From: Bacteroidales bacterium
GTDB taxonomy: Bacteria; Bacteroidota; Bacteroidia; Bacteroidales; UBA932
Reading direction: 5' to 3'
DNA length: 11,178 nucleotides
NCBI GenBank assembly: GCA_017472115.1
Contig: JAFUQW010000073.1
Coordinates: 1 to 11,178 of the forward strand
Shown: piece by piece, positions 1 to 6,382 of the stretch
Numbering within the stretch: position 1 is the first letter of the stretch
How the letters are laid out: each line of letters opens with the position of its first letter
Translations under genes and position numbers: made by a program
Notes under the pieces: model-generated
Seen by the model: only the letters and a program-made list of their open reading frames with translations
Databases searched by the model: none
What the model was told of the DNA's origin: nothing

Positions 1-134
1 CCCATGAAGGGCTGTATTTTTATAGAGAATCTGTCGTTGCCTTCCGCCTCAGTATGTCGGTTCTGCGCCGCTGCGCCAAAAGAAAATGCCGCTGTCACCG
101 ACAGCAGCATGATAACACGTTCTAACCTGTTCAA
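1..134 (-). CDS. Exported protein, N-terminal fragment, function unknown
   Basis: A short open frame on the minus strand enters from the left edge and reads as a clear signal peptide. From a TTG codon at 134-132 it begins MNRLERVIMLL, followed by a small hydrophobic stretch ending in FGAAAQ, a typical signal peptidase I site. About 21 mature residues remain, including NRHTEAEGNDRFSIKIQPF. An in-frame stop (TAG) lies three codons before the TTG, so the start is TTG at 134 or ATG at 110; the TTG gives the basic N-terminus a signal peptide needs. The alternating hydrophobic end (RFSIKIQPF) would fit an outer-membrane barrel or a periplasmic beta protein, but too little is present to name a family. 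The gene is transcribed away from the reductase at 467. Confidence 0.6.
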   Translation of the reverse strand, partial: MNRLERVIMLLSVTAAFSFGAAAQNRHTEAEGNDRFSIKIQPFM

Positions 135-466
135 TTTCTACTCTGTCTAAAATTACCGCGGTCATAGATGCTTCCTTATCCGGAAACGTTGCATCCATCG
201 GGCGAAATTTCAGACTTTTCGACAATAATGAACTGCTGCATTCTCATCAATCAGTCATGATGTGTTTTCAAACAGACTTAAGCCTTAAAGGCTTTTCCTC
301 CTTGCAGTTCGGCAGTATCCAACAAGTTTAATTCCGCTATCACAAGCTTCGTCGGTTTTTCTGTTTCGGAGAAAAATTTAAACAGTTTCTTGCTTTTCGT
401 AGATTTTTTAAAATTTTTACAAGACAAACAGCATGATTGTCGGAAGTATTGACGTATTTTTGTAAA
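135..466. other. AT-rich divergent intergenic region without a gene
   Basis: I see no coding frame of useful length here. The region separates two divergent genes and becomes very AT-rich from about 360 to 425, including long T runs that could act as an UP-like element. A perfect palindrome, AAGCCTT-A-AAGGCTT, lies at 280-294 and could be an operator or a weak hairpin. A TAATTTTA sequence on the minus strand at 155-148 is close to the Bacteroidota -7 box and could serve the leftward gene. The rightward -7 box is listed separately. Confidence 0.5.
455..462 (+). promoter_or_regulatory. Bacteroidota-type -7 box for the RmlD-like gene
   Basis: TATTTTTG matches the TAnnTTTG consensus of the primary sigma factor in Bacteroidota. 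It ends only 4 nt before the ATG at 467, so transcription would begin at or next to the start codon and give a leaderless mRNA. No convincing -33 TTTG element is present at the expected distance. Confidence 0.45.
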
Positions 467-1342
467 ATGAACACAAACAAGAGAATACTTATCACGGGAG
501 CCGGCGGATTTGTCGGCAGCCGTATTGCAAAGGCTATGCAGGGGGATTATGAGATACTAACTCCCGGGCATAAGGAGCTTGACATAACTTCAGAGAATGA
601 TATCGATGAGTTTATCAGAAAGACCGAGCCGGATGTAATCCTGCATCTTGCAGCACTTTCAAACACAGGTTATTGCGAGGAGCATCCTGAAGAAAGTTTC
701 CTGGTCAATGTCACAGGCGTGGAAAACATTGCAAAAGCCGCAGCAAGACACGGCTCCAAAATGGTATTCTTCTCATCAGACCAGATCTACAACGGAAACA
801 AGGAAAGCGGACTCCTGAGCGAAGAAGTTCCGGTCGCTCCGGAAAACCACTACGGAAGGCATAAATTGCTCGCCGAGGAACGGGCCATGAACATCTGCAG
901 CGACTGCGTTGCATTGCGTGCCACATGGATGTACGATGCCGAGATACCCGGGATGAAGACTCACAATAACTTTGTCCTGAATTTCAGGAATGCCCTCAAG
1001 AACGGAAACATACTGCGCTTTGCGACAAGAGAATACCGCGGAATAACATGGATTGAAGAGGTGGTGAAAAACATTCCATACACCTTCGACCTTCCGCGAG
1101 GAGTCTATAATTTCGGCGCGGAAAATCATCTGAACACCTATGAGACAGCATTGGAATACGCCAGACTGTCAGGAATCGATCCCAACGAAACAATCATAGC
1201 GGACACCGAAAGATTTCCGGAACACATCAGGAACATCTCCATCTCCATGAAAAAGGCTTATGAAGCATCAGACGGCAGAATCTGCTTCAAGAACACCATC
1301 GACGGGCTGGAGGCTTTCGAACAGTCAATAAAGCGCAGGTGA
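467..1342 (+). CDS. RmlD-like NAD(P)-dependent sugar-nucleotide reductase (extended SDR)
   Basis: This 291-residue protein is an extended short-chain dehydrogenase of the RmlD (dTDP-4-dehydrorhamnose reductase) type, probably reducing a sugar nucleotide in the cytoplasm. The N-terminal Rossmann loop is TGAGGFVG (residues 10-17). A conserved HLAALSN stretch follows at 60-66, then FFSSDQIYNG (101-110) and the catalytic pair Y129-x3-K133 in YGRHK. The length is normal for RmlD proteins. I chose the ATG at 467 because it opens directly onto the Rossmann beta strand (MNTNKRILITG); an in-frame TTG at 437 would add ten residues with no family match and lies upstream of the -7 box. No other rml or polysaccharide gene is visible nearby, so the substrate is open. 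The gene stands alone and ends exactly where convergent prfB ends. Confidence 0.85.
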   Translation: MNTNKRILITGAGGFVGSRIAKAMQGDYEILTPGHKELDITSENDIDEFIRKTEPDVILHLAALSNTGYCEEHPEESFLVNVTGVENIAKAAARHGSKMVFFSSDQIYNGNKESGLLSEEVPVAPENHYGRHKLLAEERAMNICSDCVALRATWMYDAEIPGMKTHNNFVLNFRNALKNGNILRFATREYRGITWIEEVVKNIPYTFDLPRGVYNFGAENHLNTYETALEYARLSGIDPNETIIADTERFPEHIRNISISMKKAYEASDGRICFKNTIDGLEAFEQSIKRR

Positions 1343-2452
1343 TCAGTTGTTTCCCATCAGATAGACTTTCATGAAATCGTTCAGGTCTCCGTCCAGGACA
1401 CCCTGAGTGTCAGAAGTCTCATGTCCGGTACGCAGGTCCTTGACCATCTTGTAAGGATGAAGGACATAGCTCCTGATCTGGGAGCCCCACTCGATCTTCT
1501 TCTTCTGGCCTTCGAGTTCGGCCTGTTTCTCCTGACGTTTCTTGAGTTCGATGTCATACAGACGCGACTTGAGGATACGGAGGGCGTTCTGTCTGTTGTC
1601 AAGCTGAGAACGTGTCTCGGTGTTCTCGACAACGATTCCTGAAGGAATATGCCTTACACGGACTCCTGTCTCCACCTTGTTGACATTCTGTCCGCCTGCA
1701 CCGCTCGAACGGTATGTATCCCACTCAAGGTCTCCGGCATTGATCTCTATCTCGATGCTGTCATCGACCAGCGGATAGACGAACACAGAAGAAAAAGTGG
1801 TCTGACGCTTGCCCTGTGCATTGAAAGGAGAAATACGAACAAGACGGTGGACACCGCTCTCAGCCTTGAGATAGCCGAAGGCATAGTCACCTTCCACCTG
1901 CATCGTTACAGACTTTATTCCGGCATCCTCGCCTTCGAGTTCATCAGTGATCGTGACCTTGTAGCCGTTACGCTCCGCCCAACGTATATACATCCTCATG
2001 AGCATCGACGACCAGTCATTGGCTTCCGTACCTCCGGCACCTGAATTTATGGTAAGGACAGCTCCCAGATTGTCACCCTCCTCACCAAGCATATTCCTTA
2101 GCTCCAGAGCTTCAACCTCCCCGACTACGGCCTTGTAGGCCTCCTCCAGCTCCGCTACTTCATCAGTCTCGGCATCATCACCGGCACCGGAAAGGCTCTC
2201 CTTCGCAAAATCATAAAGTACCTGAAGGTCTTCTACTCCGGACGACACCTTATCAAAACCGGTCACCCAGAATTTCACTCCGGAAAGTTCCTTCAGAAAC
2301 TTTTCCGCTTCTTTGGGATCATCCCAGAAATCCGAAGCCAATGTCCTCTCCTGCTTCTGCGCCACTTCCGCACGCTTTGCCTCAACACCAATGCACTTTC
2401 CGAGCACATCCACACGCTGCTGCAATGCCTTTATCTGTTCCGTAGTTATCAT
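1343..2452 (-). CDS. prfB: Peptide chain release factor 2 (RF2)
   Basis: RF2 reads UGA and UAA in the ribosomal A site and triggers peptide release. The 369-residue protein has the RF2 tripeptide SPF at 208-210 (RISPFNAQG) for stop-codon recognition and the catalytic GGQ at 253-255 (SGAGGQNVN). The N-terminal helical domain covers about residues 1-115, and the GSQIRSYVL motif is near 323-331. The length is normal. Most bacterial prfB genes need a +1 frameshift at an in-frame UGA near codon 26, but here the frame is continuous: VDVLGKCIGVEAKR (residues 15-28) aligns with E. coli SDVLRGYLDYDAKK across the shift site, with no stop and no CTTTGA slip. The gene's own stop codon is TGA. It abuts the convergent RmlD-like gene with no spacer and has its own promoter upstream. 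Confidence 0.97.
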   Translation of the reverse strand: MITTEQIKALQQRVDVLGKCIGVEAKRAEVAQKQERTLASDFWDDPKEAEKFLKELSGVKFWVTGFDKVSSGVEDLQVLYDFAKESLSGAGDDAETDEVAELEEAYKAVVGEVEALELRNMLGEEGDNLGAVLTINSGAGGTEANDWSSMLMRMYIRWAERNGYKVTITDELEGEDAGIKSVTMQVEGDYAFGYLKAESGVHRLVRISPFNAQGKRQTTFSSVFVYPLVDDSIEIEINAGDLEWDTYRSSGAGGQNVNKVETGVRVRHIPSGIVVENTETRSQLDNRQNALRILKSRLYDIELKKRQEKQAELEGQKKKIEWGSQIRSYVLHPYKMVKDLRTGHETSDTQGVLDGDLNDFMKVYLMGNN

Positions 2453-2489
2453 TTCCCTAATATTTTGGCCTCATGGCCGATAAAACACA

Positions 2490-2497
2490 CAAAGATA
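2490..2497 (-). promoter_or_regulatory. -7 box for prfB
   Basis: On the minus strand this reads TATCTTTG, a full match to TAnnTTTG, 37 nt before the prfB ATG (2452). It would give a leader of roughly 30-35 nt. A second minus-strand match, TAAATTTG, lies further upstream at 2534-2527 and could be an alternative start. No clear -33 element accompanies either. Confidence 0.5.
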
Positions 2498-2510
2498 GTG
2501 ATAATTTATG

Positions 2511-2518
2511 TATATTTG
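2511..2518 (+). promoter_or_regulatory. -7 box for the aldo/keto reductase-murI operon
   Basis: TATATTTG matches TAnnTTTG and lies 23 nt before the ATG at 2542, giving a leader of about 20 nt. It sits between the two candidate minus-strand boxes for prfB. It overlaps the left arm of the dyad at 2514-2531, so binding of a regulator there would block it. Confidence 0.5.
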
Positions 2519-2531
2519 CATACAAGCAAAT
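2514..2531. repeat. Inverted repeat (6-bp arms) in the prfB/reductase divergent promoter
   Basis: ATTTGC-ATACAA-GCAAAT is a perfect dyad with 6-bp arms and a 6-bp spacer. It overlaps the rightward -7 box and the alternative leftward -7 box. It may be an operator, or simply the result of two face-to-face TAnnTTTG boxes, since each arm is part of one. Confidence 0.4.
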
Positions 2532-2541
2532 TTATTAAGCT

Positions 2542-3543
2542 ATGATTAACCCTGTCTATTCAGCAGCAGCTGACCGTTATGAAAACGGCATGAAATACCG
2601 CAGATGCGGCAAAAGCGGCATCAGACTTCCGGAAATTTCCCTCGGACTATGGCAGAACTTCGGCGACACAGCCCCTCTGTCAAGAAGCCGTGAAATACTT
2701 CTCCACGCCTTTGACAACGGAATATGCCATTTCGACCTTGCCAACAATTACGGCCCGTCCTATGGCAGTGCCGAAGCGACATTCGGAAAGGTAATGCAGA
2801 GCGATCTCCGCCCCTACAGAGACGAACTCTTCATTTCCACAAAGGCAGGATATGACATGTGGCCGGGACCTTACGGTAATCTCGGTTCGCGCAAATATCT
2901 GATGAGCAGCCTCGACCAGAGCCTCAAGAGGATGAACCTCGACTATGTTGACATATTCTACTCCCACCGCTTTGATCCCGAGACGCCGCTTCAGGAGACT
3001 ATGCAGGCACTCGTTGACATAGTCCGCAGCGGCAAGGCCCTATATGCAGGCATCTCGAATTACCCTGAGAAGGCTGCAGATTTTGCTTTCGAATATCTGC
3101 GTGAGCATGATGTGCCATGCCTTCTGCATCAGGTGAAGTACAACATGCTGCACCGGAATCCTGAAAACGAAGGTATTCTGAGACAAGCAAAGAAAGAAGG
3201 ATCCGGATTCATAGCATTCTCCCCTCTTGCTCAGGGATTGCTCACCGACAGGTACCTTGAAGGAATCCCTGCAGACTCCAGGGCGGCACGCAATTTCTCA
3301 CTCAAGAAAGACACTCTGACTCCTGAACTGATAGACAAGCTCAGGCAACTGAACGCGTTAGCGGCAGAAAGAGGTCAGGACCTTGCTCAGATGGCGCTGG
3401 CATGGGTACTCAAAGACGATCTGGTGACATCTGTGATCGTGGGTGCGAGCAGCATGGAACAGCTAAGAAAGAATCTGCAGGCGATAAGAAACACATCCTT
3501 CAGCGATGAGGAAAAGAAAATAATTGACAGTCTTACCAGATGA
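2542..3543 (+). CDS. Aldo/keto reductase, YghZ (AKR14) type, likely L-glyceraldehyde-3-phosphate reductase
   Basis: A 333-residue NADPH-dependent cytoplasmic reductase closely resembling E. coli YghZ (also called Gpr), which reduces L-glyceraldehyde 3-phosphate and methylglyoxal-type aldehydes. Shared stretches include KYRRCGKSGIRLPEISLGLW (18-37), HFDLANNYGP (63-72), STKAGYDMWPGPYG (99-112), SRKYL (116-120) and DYVDIFYSHR (134-143). The AKR catalytic tetrad is complete: D65, Y70, K101 and H142. The C-terminal cofactor segment has FSPLAQGLL and TSVIVGASSMEQL. The length fits the family. Another member of the same branch with a different aldehyde substrate is possible. The start is set by the upstream -7 box and the homology, which begins close to the N-terminus. 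The stop overlaps the murI start by four bases, so the two genes are translationally coupled, although their functions have no obvious link. Confidence 0.92.
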   Translation: MINPVYSAAADRYENGMKYRRCGKSGIRLPEISLGLWQNFGDTAPLSRSREILLHAFDNGICHFDLANNYGPSYGSAEATFGKVMQSDLRPYRDELFISTKAGYDMWPGPYGNLGSRKYLMSSLDQSLKRMNLDYVDIFYSHRFDPETPLQETMQALVDIVRSGKALYAGISNYPEKAADFAFEYLREHDVPCLLHQVKYNMLHRNPENEGILRQAKKEGSGFIAFSPLAQGLLTDRYLEGIPADSRAARNFSLKKDTLTPELIDKLRQLNALAAERGQDLAQMALAWVLKDDLVTSVIVGASSMEQLRKNLQAIRNTSFSDEEKKIIDSLTR

Positions 3544-4295
3544 TAGGAATTTTTGACTCGGGTGTCGGCGGACTGTCGGTATTCAGGGAGATCAGAAAGG
3601 TTCTGCCTGATGAGCGCTATGTCTATTTCTCTGACAATGCTCATTGCCCGTATGGAGAAAAGACACGCGAGTACATAATAGACAGAGCTTGTGCCATCAC
3701 CGATTTCCTTCTGGCAAAGGGGGCAGAAATAATTGTTGTCGCATGCAACACTGCGACAGCTGCAGCTATAGCTGAGCTACGGGAAAGATACGACGTCCCT
3801 TTCATCGGGATGGAACCGGCAGTCAAGCCTGCAGCTTCATGCACAAAGACAGGAGTCGTTGGAGTCCTGGCGACTGCCGGCACGTTGAAAGCCGACAAAT
3901 ATCTCACTACAAGAGGGAAATATGCCGAGGAAGTCAGATTCGTGGAACATGTTGGAGAAGGATTTGTAGAGCTTGTCGAAAATGACAACACGACAGGTGC
4001 CGAGGCTGAGAATGTTGTCGGAAATAGTCTCATTCCCCTTCTGGAAGCCGGTGCAGACACGATTGTGCTCGGATGCACGCATTATCCGTTCCTTTCCGAT
4101 ACAATCCTCAAAGTCGCATCAGAACATTTCCCTGACCAGACAATATCCGTGATCGACCCTGCTCCTGCTGTCGCACGTCACCTTCTGGATGTCATGACTT
4201 CGGAAGGACTCATCAGGAATGACGGTTTCCGGATCGAGCTTCATTCATCAGGAGACGACACATCATTGACACAACTATTAAAGAAAATCGGCTGA
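3540..4295 (+). CDS. murI: Glutamate racemase
   Basis: MurI interconverts L- and D-glutamate in the cytoplasm without a cofactor, supplying the D-Glu of the peptidoglycan stem peptide. The 251-residue protein carries all family signatures: FDSGVGGLSV (5-14) with D6 and S7, PYGEK (37-41), the first catalytic cysteine C69 in VACNTATAAA, and the second, C179, in LGCTHYPF with H181 beside it. The length is slightly short but within the family range. The ATG overlaps the stop of the preceding reductase (ATGA), and the homology starts at residue 1, so the start is secure. The stop codon forms part of the terminator hairpin at 4290-4311. This is the only plus-strand cell-wall gene next to the leftward peptidoglycan block. 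Confidence 0.96.
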   Translation: MIGIFDSGVGGLSVFREIRKVLPDERYVYFSDNAHCPYGEKTREYIIDRACAITDFLLAKGAEIIVVACNTATAAAIAELRERYDVPFIGMEPAVKPAASCTKTGVVGVLATAGTLKADKYLTTRGKYAEEVRFVEHVGEGFVELVENDNTTGAEAENVVGNSLIPLLEAGADTIVLGCTHYPFLSDTILKVASEHFPDQTISVIDPAPAVARHLLDVMTSEGLIRNDGFRIELHSSGDDTSLTQLLKKIG

Positions 4296-4311
4296 CCCTT
4301 TCGAGTCAGCC
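4290..4311. terminator. Hairpin terminator between convergent murI and the DUF6515 gene
   Basis: GGCTGAC (4290-4296) and GTCAGCC (4305-4311) form a perfect 7-bp stem with an 8-nt loop. The left arm contains the murI TGA stop. On the minus strand the stem is followed by GATTTTCTTTAATAG, a T-rich tail typical of an intrinsic terminator for the DUF6515 transcript. On the plus strand the tail is weaker (ATTTATG). It probably works in both directions but better leftward. Confidence 0.65.
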
Positions 4312-4328
4312 ATTTATGTGAGATTCTG

Positions 4329-5063
4329 TCAATACATCTGTCCGAGAACTTCAAAGTAAGGAACGCCTTCCACCACAACCAGTCTATAGACTGTGTCTTC
4401 GTATCTGTAATATTCCCTGCCGTCTATCCTCACCTTCCGCAAATCTTCAGGAAGTCTGTCGATAAGTGCACCTGCAGGCGGATCGATTTCGTAATAGGTA
4501 CCGCGGTCTGTGATCACGTAGAATACGCCATCTTCATAGAAATAATCTACATCATCCCGAAGTACAGCCCTTGAAAGTCTCAGATTGTCGGTATAGACAT
4601 TTATCGCAAATACTGCTCCGAATGCCGGACGATAGATAGGTCTCGGTGCGACTATAGGTCTTGGCCTTGGTCTTGGTGGTCTTGCCGGTACGATATCCGG
4701 TCTGCCCGGCCTGTATTTGTCCGGTCTTGGAGCCGGTCTTTGCGGACCCTCTGGCCTGCCCGGTCTGTCAGGTCTCACCGCAGGCTTCTGCGGCTGAGGT
4801 TTTCCCGGTTTGACCGCAGGCTTCTGCGGCTGCGGCTTATCTGGCTTTGCAGAAGGCTTCTGCGGCTGAGGTCTGGTTGCCGGAGGTCTGGAAGCCGGGG
4901 TTGCACGGGTAACCTTCTTGGATTTCTCAGAATCAGGTTTAGTCACGCTGGTCTTATCACTCTTCCTCACGGTTCTCGACGCCTGGGCAGCAGCCTCAGA
5001 TGAGAACGCCATCAATGCCAACCCTGTCAGCATCGCGGCCATTGTTGTTCTGATTGATCCCAT
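4329..5063 (-). CDS. Exported Pro/Lys-rich protein with C-terminal DUF6515 domain
   Basis: This 244-residue protein of unknown function has three parts. Residues 1-27 are a signal peptide (hydrophobic core TMAAMLTGLALMAF, cleavage after SEAAAQ), so it is exported to the periplasm or surface. Residues 28-147 form a low-complexity, strongly basic Pro/Lys/Arg linker holding about three copies of a 12-residue unit with core KPQPQKPA, then an Arg/Pro tract. Residues 148-244 form a compact Tyr-rich domain (YFYEDGVFYVI, DPPAGALIDRLP, IDGREYYRYEDTVYRL) that I assign to DUF6515 from memory of the family pattern. The basic linker could bind peptidoglycan, LPS or other anionic polymer, but that is inference. 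A hairpin separates it from namZ upstream, and a near-consensus -7 box precedes it, so it may be transcribed partly on its own. Confidence 0.8.
   Translation of the reverse strand: MGSIRTTMAAMLTGLALMAFSSEAAAQASRTVRKSDKTSVTKPDSEKSKKVTRATPASRPPATRPQPQKPSAKPDKPQPQKPAVKPGKPQPQKPAVRPDRPGRPEGPQRPAPRPDKYRPGRPDIVPARPPRPRPRPIVAPRPIYRPAFGAVFAINVYTDNLRLSRAVLRDDVDYFYEDGVFYVITDRGTYYEIDPPAGALIDRLPEDLRKVRIDGREYYRYEDTVYRLVVVEGVPYFEVLGQMY
4781..4872 (-). repeat. 36-bp tandem repeat encoding 12-residue Pro/Lys units
   Basis: AGGCTTCTGCGGCTG recurs at exactly 36-bp spacing, with copies beginning at 4781, 4817 and 4853. Copies one and two are complete and the third is partial and more divergent. The period is a multiple of three, so copy-number change keeps the DUF6515 gene in frame and only lengthens or shortens the linker. 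Confidence 0.8.
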
Positions 5064-5080
5064 AATATGATTGTTTTAGT

Positions 5081-5088
5081 TAAACATA
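5081..5088 (-). promoter_or_regulatory. Possible -7 box for the DUF6515 gene
   Basis: On the minus strand this reads TATGTTTA, one base from TAnnTTTG, and lies 18 nt before the ATG at 5063, just downstream of the hairpin at 5090-5112. A promoter here would separate DUF6515 expression from the namZ operon. It is a near match in an AT-rich spacer and could be chance. Confidence 0.3.
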
Positions 5089-5089
5089 T

Positions 5090-5112
5090 CTTCGCTCAAG
5101 AATGAGCCGAAG
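5090..5112. terminator. Hairpin after the NamZ-like gene
   Basis: CTTCGCTCA (5090-5098) pairs with TGAGC-C-GAAG (5103-5112) around an AGAA loop, giving a 9-bp stem with one bulged base. It lies 9 nt past the stop of the NamZ-like gene. On the minus strand the tail (ATATGTTTAAC) is only modestly T-rich, so termination may be partial and allow read-through into the DUF6515 gene. It may also act as a processing or stabilising stem. Confidence 0.5.
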
Positions 5113-5120
5113 CTTTTAAT

Positions 5121-6380
5121 TTAATAAAGGTGATATTTTTGCGACAATGCGCGGAATGACTTTTCGTCCTTCCGCCAATATTCCTTGATATCTGCAAAAT
5201 TATATCCTTTGCTGAATACCTCTCTAACATAATCCGTGCCACATACCTTATCGAAGAGTCCGACACCATTGGCAACCTCGAAGGCCTTCTTATCAGGATA
5301 GAGTTCCGCAAGTGCCTGCATCACATAGAATTGCAGTTCTGTCAGACGAGCCTTTCCGTAGTCAGTAAAGAAGAACTGCACGCCTGCAGTCAGCTGGCCT
5401 TTGAGGCTTCCCGAGATAGGGGTATAATATATAGTCCTGAAAGAGATGCCCGGCAGACGGTAGCTGTCGAGCCTTTCCTTCAAAGCCACAGGATCTATCC
5501 ACGGAGCTCCGAAAATCTGGAACGGTAAGGTATAGCCGACTCCGATGTTGAGAAAGCCATATAGCTCGCCGCATATTCCTGACGAGACATAATAAAGCGG
5601 AGAGTCCTTGAAAGGAATATTAGGAGACGGGAGCACCCAAGGCAGCCCCGTATCTTCATAAAGCATATCGCGTGTCCATCCTTCCATAGGCACTACGGTC
5701 AGACGGCATTTCGACGGAGCCTGGTCGCCGAGCTGCCCCCGATTCAGGCCTTCTTCATTTATCAGCATCGCGAGTTCACCGACAGTAAGTCCGTATATGT
5801 ACGGGATCCTGTACTGACTGACAAAAGAGTTGAAAGGCCTCTCCACATAGCATCCTTCAATCTTTTTTCCACCCAGAGGATTTGGCCTGTCGAGAACCAT
5901 GACCTCGATACCTTTGTCGGCACAGGCTTCCATCACGAGACCAAGAGTGCTGATGAATGTATAGGATCGCGCACCTACATCCTGGATGTCATAAACCATG
6001 ACATCAATTCCTTCAAGCATTTCGGGAGCAGGCTTGCGGGTCGAACCATAAAGTGAATATACAGGCAGACCTGTTGCGGAATCAATGGTATCGGACACCT
6101 TGCCTCCGGCATATACATCTCCACGCACACCGTGTTCCGGGCCGTAAAGTGCCACCAGTTCCACGCCAGGAGCATTAAAAAGTATGTCTATCGTCGAATT
6201 GAGGTGACGATCGACACCGCTCGGATTGGTCACAAGACCCACACGGCGGCCTTTCAGGCCTTCAAATCCACGGTCACGCAGCACTTCTATACCGGTCTTT
6301 ACAGCTGGCTCTGCAACACAAGCCGTCCCGTTGGAAATCAGGGCGGCAAGGCAAACGAACAATAGGGCTATCTTCTTCAT
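5121..6380 (-). CDS. namZ: NamZ-like exo-beta-N-acetylmuramidase (GH171, DUF1343)
   Basis: This 419-residue exported protein belongs to DUF1343, now glycoside hydrolase family 171. Its characterised member, Bacillus subtilis NamZ (YbbC), removes MurNAc from the non-reducing ends of peptidoglycan glycans. The N-terminus MKKIALLFVCLAALIS is a signal peptide, cleaved near residues 20-24; C21 lies in GTAC, a poor lipobox, so a soluble periplasmic enzyme is more likely. Family motifs in order are GLVTNPSGVD (48-57), GPEHGVRGD (80-88) with the probable active-site E82 and H83, YDIQDVGARSYT (130-141), LDRPNPLGG (163-171) and LPSPNIP (250-256). The length is normal. The ATG lies 2 nt after the serpin stop, so it is in the same operon. 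Released MurNAc would suit salvage through cytoplasmic kinases not seen in this window. Confidence 0.92.
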   Translation of the reverse strand: MKKIALLFVCLAALISNGTACVAEPAVKTGIEVLRDRGFEGLKGRRVGLVTNPSGVDRHLNSTIDILFNAPGVELVALYGPEHGVRGDVYAGGKVSDTIDSATGLPVYSLYGSTRKPAPEMLEGIDVMVYDIQDVGARSYTFISTLGLVMEACADKGIEVMVLDRPNPLGGKKIEGCYVERPFNSFVSQYRIPYIYGLTVGELAMLINEEGLNRGQLGDQAPSKCRLTVVPMEGWTRDMLYEDTGLPWVLPSPNIPFKDSPLYYVSSGICGELYGFLNIGVGYTLPFQIFGAPWIDPVALKERLDSYRLPGISFRTIYYTPISGSLKGQLTAGVQFFFTDYGKARLTELQFYVMQALAELYPDKKAFEVANGVGLFDKVCGTDYVREVFSKGYNFADIKEYWRKDEKSFRALSQKYHLY

Positions 6381-6382
6381 TC

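Noticed and set aside
280..294. Palindrome AAGCCTT-A-AAGGCTT as a terminator
   Set aside because: No gene reads into it from the left on the plus strand; as a hairpin it has only a 5-bp stem. An operator is possible but unsupported.
437..466. TTG start ten codons upstream of the RmlD-like gene
   Set aside because: The added residues do not fit an SDR N-terminus, and the start lies upstream of the likely -7 box.
3641..4078. Minus-strand open frame opposite murI
   Set aside because: It is a Ser/Thr/Pro-rich shadow of a clear murI coding sequence, with no domain and no promoter.
6318..6380. Lipoprotein signal in the NamZ-like protein
   Set aside because: C21 is preceded by GTA, which does not fit a lipobox; an ordinary signal peptide is more likely.
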